From NCBI GenBank assembly GCA_947491225.1, contig CANLIE010000029.1, forward strand, positions 1-38,766: a stretch of DNA of 38,766 nucleotides, given 5' to 3'. The DNA comes from an uncultured Cellulophaga sp. Lineage in GTDB: Bacteria > Bacteroidota > Bacteroidia > Flavobacteriales > Flavobacteriaceae. Under the pieces are notes generated by a model. That model had not been told where the DNA came from, searched no databases, and worked only from the letters and a program-made list of their open reading frames with translations. Shown in pieces: positions 25,573 through 34,900 of this stretch. Within the stretch, counting starts at the first letter, position 1; every line of letters starts with the position of its first letter. Position numbers and translations under genes: made by a program.

Positions 25573-26916
25573 ATGACAATTTCTAAAATAACGTTATGTT
25601 GTATTGCTGCATTGTTTCTTTTATTTTTTACCAGTTGTTCTAAAGATGACAACGATTACCAAAAAGCAGAAGAAAGCATTCTGCAAGAAAATATAAATAG
25701 TCTTTACGGCTCATTAGAAGCTTTGCAATTACCTTTAGCGAACAACCTTAACAATATTCCTAGTGACCCCAAAAACCCTTTAACTCCAGAAAAGGTTATA
25801 TTAGGGAAGTTTCTTTTTCATGAAACTGGACTTGCTCTTGACCCCATAAAGGAAATTGGCAAAAACACATACTCTTGTGCTAGTTGTCATCACTCAGCAG
25901 CAGGTTTTCAAAGCGGAAACCTACAAGGCATAGGTGAAGGTGGATTTGGATACGGAATAAAAGGCGAAACAAGATATATATCTATAGATTATCTTAAAGC
26001 AGACTTAGATGTACAGCCCATAAAATCTCCCAGCATATTAAATACAGCATACCAAAAAGTAATGCTTTGGAACGGACAATTTGGTAGCACAGCAGAAAAT
26101 ACTGGAACCGAAAGCAACTGGACTGTAGACACACCTAAAGAGCGCAATAATTTAGGTTTTGAAGGTATAGAAACACAAGCTATAGCAGGCTTAGGTGTTC
26201 ACAGACTTTTAATAGATACTGATTTTCTAAACAACAACGGATATAAAAGTTTGTTTGATGCTGCCTTCCCTAACACTCCAGAAGAAAATAGATACACGAA
26301 CATAACGGCTGGTTTAGCAATTGCGGCTTATGAACGAACAGTAGTTGCAAGCAAAGCTCCTTTTCAAGAATGGCTAAGAGGAGACAAAAATGCTTTATCT
26401 TCTAATGAATTGAAGGGAGCTAATTTATTTTTTGGAAAAGCAGAATGCTACAAATGTCATTCTGGACCTGGTTTAAACAAAACTGGCTTTTATGCTATTG
26501 GGATGAAAGATTTAGATCAAAACAACTCTCTTATAACTATAGATGAAACTATAAAAAAGGGAAGAGGTGGTTTTACAGGAAAAACTGAAGACAACTATAA
26601 ATTTAAAATACCTTCTTTATACAACTTAAAAGATGCTACTAACTTTGGACACGGTGGAAGTTTTACAAGTATAAAAGCTGTAATAGAATATAAGAATAAA
26701 GCTATTCCTGAAAATACTTCTGTTCCTAAAAATCAATTATCAAAGGATTTTATTCCGCTTAATTTAACAGTAAGTGAAATTAATGATTTAACTGCTTTTG
26801 TTGAAAATGCTTTATATGACAATAACTTAGTTAGGTATACTCCAGAAAGTTTACCATCTGGAAATTGCTTCCCTAATGCGGATAGCCAATCTAAAATTGA
26901 TATGGATTGCAATTAA
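25573..26916 (+). CDS. Di-haem cytochrome c peroxidase lipoprotein (CCP/MauG family)
   Basis: 447 aa. The signal peptide (MTISKITLCCIAALFLLFF) ends in a lipobox Cys (C22, TSCSKDDN), so it should be lipid-anchored in the envelope. Two haem-binding CxxCH motifs are present: C102-A-S-C105-H106 and C292-Y-K-C295-H296 (numbered from the ATG at 25573). The spacing and blocks such as LGKFLFHE, SPSILNTAY and FKIPSLYNL fit the bacterial CCP/MauG family, which reduces hydrogen peroxide or does related oxidations. The start at 25573 is preferred over a TTG 24 nt upstream, since that TTG lies in a promoter-like GACTTTTG stretch. Convergent with sucB; a decayed repeat element lies between. Confidence 0.92.
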   Translation: MTISKITLCCIAALFLLFFTSCSKDDNDYQKAEESILQENINSLYGSLEALQLPLANNLNNIPSDPKNPLTPEKVILGKFLFHETGLALDPIKEIGKNTYSCASCHHSAAGFQSGNLQGIGEGGFGYGIKGETRYISIDYLKADLDVQPIKSPSILNTAYQKVMLWNGQFGSTAENTGTESNWTVDTPKERNNLGFEGIETQAIAGLGVHRLLIDTDFLNNNGYKSLFDAAFPNTPEENRYTNITAGLAIAAYERTVVASKAPFQEWLRGDKNALSSNELKGANLFFGKAECYKCHSGPGLNKTGFYAIGMKDLDQNNSLITIDETIKKGRGGFTGKTEDNYKFKIPSLYNLKDATNFGHGGSFTSIKAVIEYKNKAIPENTSVPKNQLSKDFIPLNLTVSEINDLTAFVENALYDNNLVRYTPESLPSGNCFPNADSQSKIDMDCN

Positions 26917-26984
26917 TAAAAAAGTACAGACCTGATTTAGACAAGAACCCAAGTTTGATTACTATTCAGATGTTCCATAAAAAT

Positions 26985-27150
26985 CGTCAATTCAAATGAT
27001 TTTTGTATTAGAATGGAGTAAAATTATACTTAAACAAGCACAACAGAGCTATCGAGAATAGGTTTTTAGTACTGAGAGATGTTGGTTTTTGACACAAAAT
27101 TCTTATCAGAATTTCAATAAACTAACGTATTTTGATTAATTGAACTCAGG
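26985..27150. repeat. Diverged copy of the dispersed inverted repeat (copy C)
   Basis: This lies in the 296 bp gap between the peroxidase and sucB. It begins with GTCAATTCAAATGA (26986-26999), has ATCGAGAATA inside (about 27051-27060) and ends with TTAATTGAACTCAG. These match the outer arms and the core of copies A and B, but the copy is degraded. No gene is present in the gap. The sucB terminator is at 27160-27193. Confidence 0.5.
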
Positions 27151-27159
27151 TTATAAAAC

Positions 27160-27193
27160 AAAAAGGGCAGAAGTTGTACTTCTACCCTTTTTT
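27160..27193 (-). terminator. Intrinsic terminator of sucA-sucB
   Basis: AAAAAGGG-C-AGAAGT (27160-27174) pairs with ACTTCT-A-CCCTTTTT (27178-27192), leaving one internal mismatch and a TGT loop. On the minus strand it ends in a T-tract. It lies 20 bp beyond the sucB stop and may also serve the convergent peroxidase gene. Confidence 0.9.
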
Positions 27194-27212
27194 GTATTTA
27201 AAATAGTTAAAA

Positions 27213-28433
27213 CTACATCTCTAATGCTTTTTTAACATTGTTATTCATTAATAATTCTTCTGGGTTTTCTAACGCTTCTTTAACAGCAACTAAGAAACCT
27301 ACAGATTCTTTACCATCAATAATTCTATGGTCATAAGATAATGCTACATACATTATAGGAGCTATTACAACTTCTCCATTTTTAGCTATTGGGCGCTCTA
27401 CTATATTATGCATTCCTAAAATAGCACTTTGCGGAGGGTTAATAATTGGCGTAGATAACATAGAACCAAAAACACCCCCATTTGTAATCGTAAATGTTCC
27501 GCCAGTCATTTCATCTACAGTAATTTCTCCTTCACGAGCTCTAATAGCCAAACGTTTTACTTCTGCTTCTACCCCTCTAAAACTTAAGTTTTCTGCATTT
27601 CTAATTACAGGTACCATTAGTCCTTTGGGTCCAGACACGGCAATACTAATATCTGCAAAATCGTAAGAAATCATTTCCTTACCATCTATCATTGCATTTA
27701 CTGATGGATACATTTCTAATGCACGCACTACTGCTTTAGTAAAGAAAGACATAAACCCTAAGCCAACATTATGCCTAGATTTAAATTCTTCTTTGTATTG
27801 GTTACGTAAAGCAAAAATAGAAGACATATCTACTTCGTTAAACGTAGTTAACATTGCTGTTTCATTTTTAGCTGAAACTAAACGCTCTGCTACTTTACGA
27901 CGTAACATAGATAATTTAGAACGAGACTCACCACGATTACCACCAGTAGTTGGTGTACCCATAGATGGGACTGCATTTACAGCATCATCTTTAGTAACTC
28001 TACCATCTTTACCTGTACCAGATATAGTAGATGCCTCTATCCCTTTTTCACTTAATATTTTCTTTGCTGCAGGAGATGCTGTCCCTGTTGCATATGTTTT
28101 TTTTGCTTCTGCTGGTTTAGAAGCAGTTGTTTTAGGAACAGTTTCCTCTTTTTTCTCTTCTTTAGCAGGAGTATTAGCTGAACCTTCTGGTTTAGCCGCA
28201 GACGTATCTATTAAACAAACAACGGCACCTACTGCAACAGCATCACCTTCTTCTGCTTTTAATGTAATGATTCCGCTTTGCTCTGCTGGAAGTTCCAAGG
28301 TAGCTTTATCTGAATCTACTTCTGCAATAGCTTGATCTTTTTCCACATAATCTCCGTCTTGTACTAGCCACTCTGCTATTTCTACTTCGGTTATCGATTC
28401 TCCCGGCGAAGGGACTTTCATTTCTAAAATCAT
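27213..28433 (-). CDS. sucB: 2-oxoglutarate dehydrogenase E2 (dihydrolipoyl succinyltransferase)
   Basis: 406 aa. One lipoyl domain is at the N-terminus with lipoylated K43 in [13 protein letters not shown] flexible Ala/Pro/Lys/Glu-rich linker (about 77-118) leads to the peripheral subunit-binding domain ([14 protein letters not shown], then [13 protein letters not shown]). The acyltransferase domain follows, with the catalytic block [10 protein letters not shown] (H369, D373). It moves the succinyl group from E1 to CoA in the TCA cycle. It is 30 bp downstream of sucA on the minus strand. No E3 (lpd) gene is in the window. Confidence 0.96.
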   Translation of the reverse strand: MILEMKVPSPGESITEVEIAEWLVQDGDYVEKDQAIAEVDSDKATLELPAEQSGIITLKAEEGDAVAVGAVVCLIDTSAAKPEGSANTPAKEEKKEETVPKTTASKPAEAKKTYATGTASPAAKKILSEKGIEASTISGTGKDGRVTKDDAVNAVPSMGTPTTGGNRGESRSKLSMLRRKVAERLVSAKNETAMLTTFNEVDMSSIFALRNQYKEEFKSRHNVGLGFMSFFTKAVVRALEMYPSVNAMIDGKEMISYDFADISIAVSGPKGLMVPVIRNAENLSFRGVEAEVKRLAIRAREGEITVDEMTGGTFTITNGGVFGSMLSTPIINPPQSAILGMHNIVERPIAKNGEVVIAPIMYVALSYDHRIIDGKESVGFLVAVKEALENPEELLMNNNVKKALEM

Positions 28434-28463
28434 CCTACTATTCTATTTGATGTGTTACTTTAT

Positions 28464-31226
28464 TTATCTTTTTGTCATATTGTCCTTGGTTTTATCAAAG
28501 ACAAAATCTATTACTTGTTGATGTCTACGTTTAGATCGCACTGCACTACCAGCAGCCGGAGATGCATAAAAGCGTCTAGAAGCAACTCTTAGCTTGTTAG
28601 CATATGCATAATGCATCATTATATGACTCCAAGCACCCATATTTCTTGGTTCTTCTTGTGCCCATACAATATCATCTGCATTGGTGTACTTACCAATGAT
28701 TTCTGTCATTTTATCTGATGGTAATGGAAACAATTGTTCTACCCTTACCAAAGCAACATCTTCCCTATTTTGTTCTTCCTTTACAGCTAATAAATCATAA
28801 TAGAATTTACCTGTACAAAAAACTAAGGATTTTACTTTGCTTACATTGGCAGAAGTATCATCTAAAACTTCTTGAAAAGATCCGTTAGCAATTTCATCTA
28901 CTGATGAAACAGCTTTAGGATGCCTTAACAAACTCTTTGGGGTAAAAATAATTAAAGGCTTCCTATAATTAACCTTCATTTGTCTACGCAAAATATGGAA
29001 CATTTGTGCTGGTGTTGTTACATCTGCAATAAACATATTATCTCTAGCACATAGCTGTAAATATCTTTCCATACGTGCAGATGAGTGCTCAGCCCCTTGC
29101 CCTTCATAACCGTGTGGTAATAACATTACCAATCCATTTTGCAATTTCCATTTATCTTCTGCTGCAGATATGTACTGGTCTATCATAATTTGAGCGCCAT
29201 TACTGAAGTCTCCAAATTGTGCCTCCCAAATAGTAAGTGTTTTAGGGCTAGCCATTGCATAACCATAATCAAACCCAACCACACCATACTCAGATAATAA
29301 TGAATTGTATATTTGAAATTTAGCTTGCTCTTTAGATAAGTGATTTAATAAAATAATTTCCTCTTCGCTTTCTTCTACTTTCATAACTGCATGGCGGTGA
29401 GAAAAGGTGCCTCTTTCTACATCTTGCCCAGACATTCTTACTCCATACCCTTCTTGTAACAAGGTACCATAAGCTAAAAGCTCTCCCATAGCCCAGTCTA
29501 ATTTATCAGTATTAAAGAACATATTTTTACGATCTTTAACTAACTTTTCAACCTTACGTAAAAACTTTTTATCTTCTGGTAACTCTGTAATTACCTTAGC
29601 AATATCTGTAAGCTTATCTTTATCAAAAGTAGTGTCAACAGTTTTCATCATCTGCCGTTCTCTAACAGTTGTAAAGCCACTCCACTCATCAGCCATAAAA
29701 GGCGTTATAATTGTCTTATCTTCTTTTCTAGAATCTTCTAATTCTTCTTCTAAAGAAGCCTTATATTCATCCTCTAATTCTTTTACAAAGTCTTTTTCTA
29801 TAACACCTTCTGAAAGCAAACGCTCCGCATAGATGTCTCTAGAATTACTATGCTTAGATATTGCTTTATATAATTTAGGCTGTGTAAAACGAGGCTCATC
29901 ACCTTCATTATGTCCATACTTTCTATAGCCCAGTAAATCTATAAATACATCTCTATTAAAACGCATTCTATATTCTAATGCAAATAAGGAAGCGTGTACT
30001 ACCGCCTCTGCATCATCTGCATTTACATGTAATACTGGACTTAAAGTTACTTTAGCAACATCTGTACAATACGTAGAAGACCTAGCATCTAAATAATTTG
30101 TTGTGAAACCAATTTGGTTGTTTACAACTATATGTATGGTACCGTTTGTCTTATATCCATCTAGTGTTGCCATTTGCACTACCTCATACACTAATCCTTG
30201 ACCTGCTATTGCTGCGTCTCCATGAACAACAATTGGTAATACTTTAGAAAAATCTTCTGGAAAGTGGGCATCTTGTTTGGCTCTAGCAATACCTTCTACT
30301 ACTGCACCAACAGTCTCTAAGTGAGATGGGTTAGGTGCAATATTCATTTTAATTTTATTACCATTATTGGTTTTACGCTCAGATGTCCAACCTAAATGGT
30401 ATTTTACGTCACCATCAAAAATTTCTTCTTCATAATCCTTACCATCAAACTCACTAAAAATATCTTTAGCTGCCTTGCCAAAAATATTGGTAAGTACATT
30501 AAGCCTACCACGGTGAGCCATACCCATTACAAACTGCTCTACTCCCATTTCTGCTGCACGTTCTACTACGGCATCTAATGCAGGAATTAAAGATTCATTG
30601 CCTTCTAGAGAAAAACGTTTTTGACCAACATATTTTGTATGCAAAAAACTCTCAAAAGAAACGGCTTGGTTTAGTTTTTTAAGAATATGTTTTTTTCTGT
30701 CGTCATTAAATTGCGGATGGTTATCATTTACATTTAACCAATTCTGTATCCACTTTACTTTATTTGGCTTACGAATATACATGTACTCCACACCAATAGC
30801 ATCACAATATATACTTTTTAAGTGTTTAATAATCTCACGAAGAGACACAGCCCCAATTCCTAAAATTTCACCAGCAGTAAAAGTAGTATCTAAATCAGAC
30901 TCTAATAAATCAAAATTTTCTAATTCTAATGTTGGGGTGTACTGCCTTCTTTCACGAACTGGGTTTGTTTTTGTAAACAAATGCCCTCTAGTTCTATACC
31001 CATCTATTAATTTAATTACTTTAAATTCTTTTTGTAAGTGTTCTGGTATAGTTGTTACTGTTTCATTTTCAGAAAATTCTTCCAATGCTGTCTCCTGACC
31101 AAAGTCAAAACCTTGAAAAAAAGCGCGCCAACTAGGCTCTACACTATCTGGGCTTATTAAGTATTTATCATATAAAGTCGCAAAAAATGAAGTATGCGCT
31201 GCGTTTAAAAACGAATATTTATCCAT
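28464..31226 (-). CDS. sucA: 2-oxoglutarate dehydrogenase E1
   Basis: 920 aa, thiamine diphosphate-dependent decarboxylase of the complex. It starts MDKYSFLNAAHTSFFATLYD. The early core has GMAHRGRLNVLTNIFGK, then HLGWTSER, and the ThDP/Mg region HGDAAIAGQGLVYE plus NNQIGFTT. The late core has GHNEGDEPRFTQP and QDVERGTFSHRHAV, with the C-terminal HSSARMERYLQLCA. The ATG at 31226 is chosen over an in-frame ATG at 31283. The segment between the two contains a -7 promoter match (31263-31270), and the shorter N-terminus is the one usual in this family. It forms an operon with sucB. Confidence 0.96.
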   Translation of the reverse strand: MDKYSFLNAAHTSFFATLYDKYLISPDSVEPSWRAFFQGFDFGQETALEEFSENETVTTIPEHLQKEFKVIKLIDGYRTRGHLFTKTNPVRERRQYTPTLELENFDLLESDLDTTFTAGEILGIGAVSLREIIKHLKSIYCDAIGVEYMYIRKPNKVKWIQNWLNVNDNHPQFNDDRKKHILKKLNQAVSFESFLHTKYVGQKRFSLEGNESLIPALDAVVERAAEMGVEQFVMGMAHRGRLNVLTNIFGKAAKDIFSEFDGKDYEEEIFDGDVKYHLGWTSERKTNNGNKIKMNIAPNPSHLETVGAVVEGIARAKQDAHFPEDFSKVLPIVVHGDAAIAGQGLVYEVVQMATLDGYKTNGTIHIVVNNQIGFTTNYLDARSSTYCTDVAKVTLSPVLHVNADDAEAVVHASLFALEYRMRFNRDVFIDLLGYRKYGHNEGDEPRFTQPKLYKAISKHSNSRDIYAERLLSEGVIEKDFVKELEDEYKASLEEELEDSRKEDKTIITPFMADEWSGFTTVRERQMMKTVDTTFDKDKLTDIAKVITELPEDKKFLRKVEKLVKDRKNMFFNTDKLDWAMGELLAYGTLLQEGYGVRMSGQDVERGTFSHRHAVMKVEESEEEIILLNHLSKEQAKFQIYNSLLSEYGVVGFDYGYAMASPKTLTIWEAQFGDFSNGAQIMIDQYISAAEDKWKLQNGLVMLLPHGYEGQGAEHSSARMERYLQLCARDNMFIADVTTPAQMFHILRRQMKVNYRKPLIIFTPKSLLRHPKAVSSVDEIANGSFQEVLDDTSANVSKVKSLVFCTGKFYYDLLAVKEEQNREDVALVRVEQLFPLPSDKMTEIIGKYTNADDIVWAQEEPRNMGAWSHIMMHYAYANKLRVASRRFYASPAAGSAVRSKRRHQQVIDFVFDKTKDNMTKR

Positions 31227-31262
31227 TGGAGTTCCTCTCTGTCTTTTGAACAAAATTTTAGC

Positions 31263-31270
31263 CAAAAATA
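31263..31270 (-). promoter_or_regulatory. -7 promoter element (TATTTTTG) of sucA-sucB
   Basis: On the minus strand this reads TATTTTTG, a TAnnTTTG match 37 nt upstream of the ATG at 31226. The leader would be about 30 nt. No TTG is seen at the -33 position, so this is a moderate call. Confidence 0.5.
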
Positions 31271-31328
31271 CAACATTTAGCATTTATAAGCATATCTTAG
31301 TTGCTAATATTCTAAAAAAATAAAGATA

Positions 31329-31865
31329 ATGACAGAAAACCAAGATAGATTATCAAAATTATTGATTTTTACCGTACTCATTGTTGCTTTATTCTCAAAA
31401 ACAGCTTCTGCGCAAGCTCTAAACAGTACTACTAATTTTTGGGACAACGTTCGTTTTGGTGGTGGTTTTGGATTAGGTTTTGGGAATGACACTTTTAATG
31501 CTAGCATTTCTCCTAATGCCATTTACCAAGTTAATAACCAACTTGCAATTGGCTCTGGGCTAAACCTAAACTATTCTAAATTTAGAGACTCTAAGTTAGT
31601 AGCTTATGGAGCTAGCGTTTTAAGCTACTATAGTATTTTACCGTCTATACAATTATCTGCTGAATTTGAGCAATTACGAATTAACCGAAAATTTGAGTTA
31701 GATGGAGCCAATATTGAAGACAATTATTGGAATCCTGCTTTATTCTTAGGTATAGGATACGCTAACAGAAATATCACCTTTGGCGTACGCTATGATGTTC
31801 TTTACAAGGAAAACAAAAGTATTTACTCAAATGCCTTTATGCCTTTTGTTAGGGTTTATTTTTAA
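31329..31865 (+). CDS. Small outer-membrane beta-barrel protein next to sucA
   Basis: 178 aa. A signal peptide (about 1-28, ending TASAQA) is followed by about eight strands: FWDNVRFGGGFGLGFG, ASISPNAIYQVN, LAIGSGLNLNYS, VLSYYSILPSIQLSAEFEQL, PALFLGIGYANRN, FGVRYDVLY and the C-terminal FMPFVRVYF. This is the pattern of an 8-strand outer-membrane barrel. Homologues in flavobacteria are, from memory, often labelled alpha-ketoglutarate decarboxylase because of their position beside sucA; the sequence gives no support for an enzyme. It is transcribed divergently from sucA (102 bp apart), and its stop overlaps that of the convergent MutS-like gene. Confidence 0.85.
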   Translation: MTENQDRLSKLLIFTVLIVALFSKTASAQALNSTTNFWDNVRFGGGFGLGFGNDTFNASISPNAIYQVNNQLAIGSGLNLNYSKFRDSKLVAYGASVLSYYSILPSIQLSAEFEQLRINRKFELDGANIEDNYWNPALFLGIGYANRNITFGVRYDVLYKENKSIYSNAFMPFVRVYF

Positions 31866-33634
31866 TCTACAATCTCCATTTTCTTTAATAAAAAAGATGC
31901 ATTCATATTTTTGCAAATGCCATCTTTAAACTTATAATCAAAATGCAATTCGTTATCTATGATTTCTGCATCAAAATAATAGTTTTTTACTTGAGGTAGT
32001 TCACTGGCTACTTCACATAAACTAAGATCGTGGGTTGCTATGATTCCTGCAGATTTAGATGCTACTAATTTCTGCACAAACTTACGAGAACCTATTGCTT
32101 TATCTGTACTATTAGTTCCTTTTAATATTTCATCCAAAACTATAAAATAACTATCGTTCTGTATTTCATCAACTATAAACTTTAACCGCTTTAATTCTGA
32201 AAAGAAATAAGATTCATCATCTGTTAATGAATCGGTTGTACGCATACTTGTTATTAACTTTATTGGTGAGTATTGTGCAGCTATACCACAAACTGGCAAG
32301 CCTATGTTAGACATTACTATTTGCAAAGAGACCGTACGAAGAAAAGTACTTTTTCCTGCCATATTTGCACCTGTAATTATAAAGAATTGCGCTTTATCTA
32401 TTTCAATATCATTCTTTACACTTTTATTAGGATCCAATAACGGGTGTGCTGCATTTTCAACTTTTAAAAGCTTCCCACCTTTTTTTATTGTAGGAAATAT
32501 GTAGTTAGGATGATTAAAAATGAAATTCCCTAAACTATTATAGGCATCAAAAAATGCAATGACATTAAACCATTCTTCTACAGCTAATCCGTAATTCTTA
32601 ATCCACGCTTCAATCTTGTAGGATTGGTTAACATCCCACAGCAAAAATCCATTGCCTAGAAAACTAAAAATCATATTATTGCGTTGATCCAATGCTCCCA
32701 AAATTCTTGCAAATTCTTGAAGTATAGCAGATGTTTTCTTATTGTTTTGGATAATTACATCTTTTTTTTCTTTTAATAATGCCGATGTAAAGTTTTCATT
32801 TTCAATTTCAACTATTAATTTTTGGTATTGCTGAAAAATCGATTGTACTTTACTAGTATCTGATGATAATTTATTTATTTTTTTAAAATAAATGCTCGTG
32901 ATTATCATTCCCAACAAAAACCAAATCATAATTGAAAAACCAGGTACATATCCTAAAAAATAAAGCACAAACAAAAGCACAGATATTGTTGAAAAAACAG
33001 TTGGTATATGTTTTATCTTTTTAGATATAAAGGATTTATAGCTATGTAACCAACTTGTTATTTTCTTATATGGTATTTCTGTTTTAGCTAAAGTTGCTAC
33101 AGCAGAAAATTCTTGTCTCCATTCTGGTTTTGCTGCCAACTCTTTTATTGCTTCTTGTTTTAGTTTTATTTTCTCAATATTATTTTCTGTAAATATTTCT
33201 GCCAAGGTTTCACTCCCTTGCTCCAAAGCTGTTCTATTACAATATTGATAAAAAGATCCTTTACCAAAAAGATCTATGTCTTGACTGTAAAAATGTGTTG
33301 GATCATTAAATTCGTTTCCATCTGGTAAGTGGTGAAATTTTCTATTCAGTACATCAATCTCTATTTCATTTATCCTGATTAATGCTAAGAATTTATGGTA
33401 TTTGTATTGCAAATCTGAATGTCTGGAAACTAAAAAAACAAATACGATAATAGTCAACAAGACAACTGCCAAGACAACCTTTGTATTTCCTATAAAAAAG
33501 TAAATACCAAAAGCAGCCAATAAAAACACACCTAATCTTAATAAACTAGACATCCATAGTAAGGATTTTACTTTACTAGATTTTTCTTTATAGCCTGTAA
33601 TATTCTTAGCATAAAAAGCAAGGAGTTCATCCAT
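31862..33634 (-). CDS. Membrane-anchored MutS-like ATPase
   Basis: 590 aa. There are two N-terminal membrane helices (about 27-70) and a second hydrophobic pair (about 213-252). The MutS ATPase domain is in the last third. Walker A is GANMAGKST (422-430). The TDSLTDDESYFFSELKRL block, the Walker B YFIVLDEILKGTNSTDK and the ATHDLSL switch follow. It lacks the MutS mismatch-recognition domain I and connector, so it is not a mismatch repair protein of the MutS1 type. The function is unknown; members of this family are common in Bacteroidota. It stands between the sucA-side barrel and a repeat element. Its stop overlaps that of the convergent barrel gene by 3 nt. Confidence 0.88.
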   Translation of the reverse strand: MDELLAFYAKNITGYKEKSSKVKSLLWMSSLLRLGVFLLAAFGIYFFIGNTKVVLAVVLLTIIVFVFLVSRHSDLQYKYHKFLALIRINEIEIDVLNRKFHHLPDGNEFNDPTHFYSQDIDLFGKGSFYQYCNRTALEQGSETLAEIFTENNIEKIKLKQEAIKELAAKPEWRQEFSAVATLAKTEIPYKKITSWLHSYKSFISKKIKHIPTVFSTISVLLFVLYFLGYVPGFSIMIWFLLGMIITSIYFKKINKLSSDTSKVQSIFQQYQKLIVEIENENFTSALLKEKKDVIIQNNKKTSAILQEFARILGALDQRNNMIFSFLGNGFLLWDVNQSYKIEAWIKNYGLAVEEWFNVIAFFDAYNSLGNFIFNHPNYIFPTIKKGGKLLKVENAAHPLLDPNKSVKNDIEIDKAQFFIITGANMAGKSTFLRTVSLQIVMSNIGLPVCGIAAQYSPIKLITSMRTTDSLTDDESYFFSELKRLKFIVDEIQNDSYFIVLDEILKGTNSTDKAIGSRKFVQKLVASKSAGIIATHDLSLCEVASELPQVKNYYFDAEIIDNELHFDYKFKDGICKNMNASFLLKKMEIVD

Positions 33635-33675
33635 CTTTAAAACCTTATTTTATTAACCCATTGTGCTTTTTGATG

Positions 33676-33810
33676 AAATTTTGTCAATTCGAGTAAATTT
33701 TACAATGGAAATAAGTAAAATTTGTATCGAGATCGAGAATAAGAATTTTCATCACTAAATTAATTCTCAATACAATTTTTTATCAAAAATTACTTGAACT
33801 GACATTTAGA
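33676..33810 (+). repeat. Dispersed inverted repeat, copy A
   Basis: Outer arms GTCAATTCGAGTAA (33683-33696) and TTACTTGAACTGAC (33790-33803) pair at 12 of 14 positions. Inner arms TTGTAT...GAGAAT (33722-33740) and ATTCTCAATACAA (33763-33775) also pair, with a 6 nt duplication (CGAGATCGAGA) on the left. The whole unit is similar in sequence, across its full length, to the minus strand of copy B (36065-36212). No coding potential is seen. It fills most of the gap between the YjbR-family gene and the MutS-like gene. Confidence 0.85.
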
Positions 33811-33880
33811 AAATTATTCAACTCAAAAACGGACAACAGATTTTATTAATTAATACAAGGTGTAAAGATATTGGTTCTTA

Positions 33881-34237
33881 CTACAAACTACCCAATTCTG
33901 CTTGTAGTTTTTTGGTAAGCCCTGAAACTACCAAATTGTATGACTCATCTACCAATTCCTTTATAAATACAGGAGAAAGGTTATCTAAAAATACCGTGTT
34001 CCAATGTTTTTTGCTCATATGATAGCCTGGAATAATAACCCCATCATACTCTTCTCGCAATTCAATAGCTCGTTCTGGATTGCATTTTAAATTGGTTTGC
34101 AATGGTAATCGCTCTAAAGCAATAAGCGCAAACATTTTTCCCATAACTTTAAACACCAGTGTATGATCATCAAAAGGAAATTCTTCTGTAACTCCTTTTT
34201 TGTCAATACAATACGCTCTATATTCTTCTATATTCAC
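33881..34237 (-). CDS. MmcQ/YjbR-family protein
   Basis: 118 aa. The family has a CyaY-like fold; structural work suggested DNA binding but the role is unsettled. Sequence signs: the N-terminal MNIEEYRAYCIDKKGVTEEFPF, DHTLVFKVMGKMFALI, the NLKCNPERAIELREEY block and PGYHMSKKHWNTVFLD. No signal peptide or membrane segment is present. It is the last gene of a four-gene minus-strand cassette, 27 bp after the DUF4230 gene. The repeat element copy A follows. Confidence 0.9.
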   Translation of the reverse strand: MNIEEYRAYCIDKKGVTEEFPFDDHTLVFKVMGKMFALIALERLPLQTNLKCNPERAIELREEYDGVIIPGYHMSKKHWNTVFLDNLSPVFIKELVDESYNLVVSGLTKKLQAELGSL

Positions 34238-34264
34238 TATAATGTTTAGCTTATTAAAAAGTAA

Positions 34265-34900
34265 CTACTTTATTTGTTCTTTTATTAGTTTTACTTCTTT
34301 TTTATTCTCAATTTTTAGGGCTGAATAATCTAATGTCCAACCAATTGTTTCAACAATTGTTTCTATTAACAGCACTGCTTCCATTGCTTCTTTACGTGCA
34401 GTATCCATAAGACCACTAACAGGTATTTTTTCTAAAATATGATTTTTAGCCTCTTTGTTAACATTAGTCAAATCTTCTGGCGAAAAGGAATTAAAAAAGC
34501 CATTTTTTATATCATAAAATTGCAAATCAGGAGATATGGAAAGTACTTCTGGTTCAGGAAAGTTAGTAAGTATAATTTTCTTTTTTGAATCATCTGCATT
34601 TAAAAACACCTTCTTTAAATCATACCCTATTTGTACCTTGGCATTAATAATTACCAAAGCTTTCTTTTTACTACTTACCAAACTCATAAAATGTTCTTTG
34701 GTATTTTGATATTGATACACTTCTGCAAAATCTCCTTCTACTGAAATTAACTTACATACTCTTCTTATTTTTTCTAACAAAACACTAGATTGATGATATG
34801 TTACTTCTTTTTTCTTCTTTTTCCTAAAAAAAGAGTACACCCAATACATTAAAATTGCGCCTAATATTAAACCAAAAAAAACTTCAATAATGCTATCCAT
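34265..34900 (-). CDS. DUF4230 membrane-anchored protein
   Basis: 211 aa. One N-terminal membrane helix (about 7-25) is followed by a run of lysines, so the rest is probably on the periplasmic side if the helix is a signal anchor; the K-rich flank could equally hold it inside. The DUF4230 pattern is clear: CKLISVEGDFAEVYQY, KKALVIINAKVQIGYDLKKV, KKIILTNFPEPEVLSI, NGFFNSFSPEDLT and a C-terminal helix with KEAMEAVLLIETI. The function is unknown. Its start overlaps the end of the DUF4260 gene by 8 nt, so translation is coupled. Confidence 0.88.
   Translation of the reverse strand: MDSIIEVFFGLILGAILMYWVYSFFRKKKKKEVTYHQSSVLLEKIRRVCKLISVEGDFAEVYQYQNTKEHFMSLVSSKKKALVIINAKVQIGYDLKKVFLNADDSKKKIILTNFPEPEVLSISPDLQFYDIKNGFFNSFSPEDLTNVNKEAKNHILEKIPVSGLMDTARKEAMEAVLLIETIVETIGWTLDYSALKIENKKEVKLIKEQIK

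Noticed and set aside
27793-28335. A 180 aa plus-strand open frame antisense to sucB
   Set aside because: It lies wholly inside the confident sucB gene, has a low-complexity Ala/Val/Ser composition that mirrors the E2 linker, and has no family motif.
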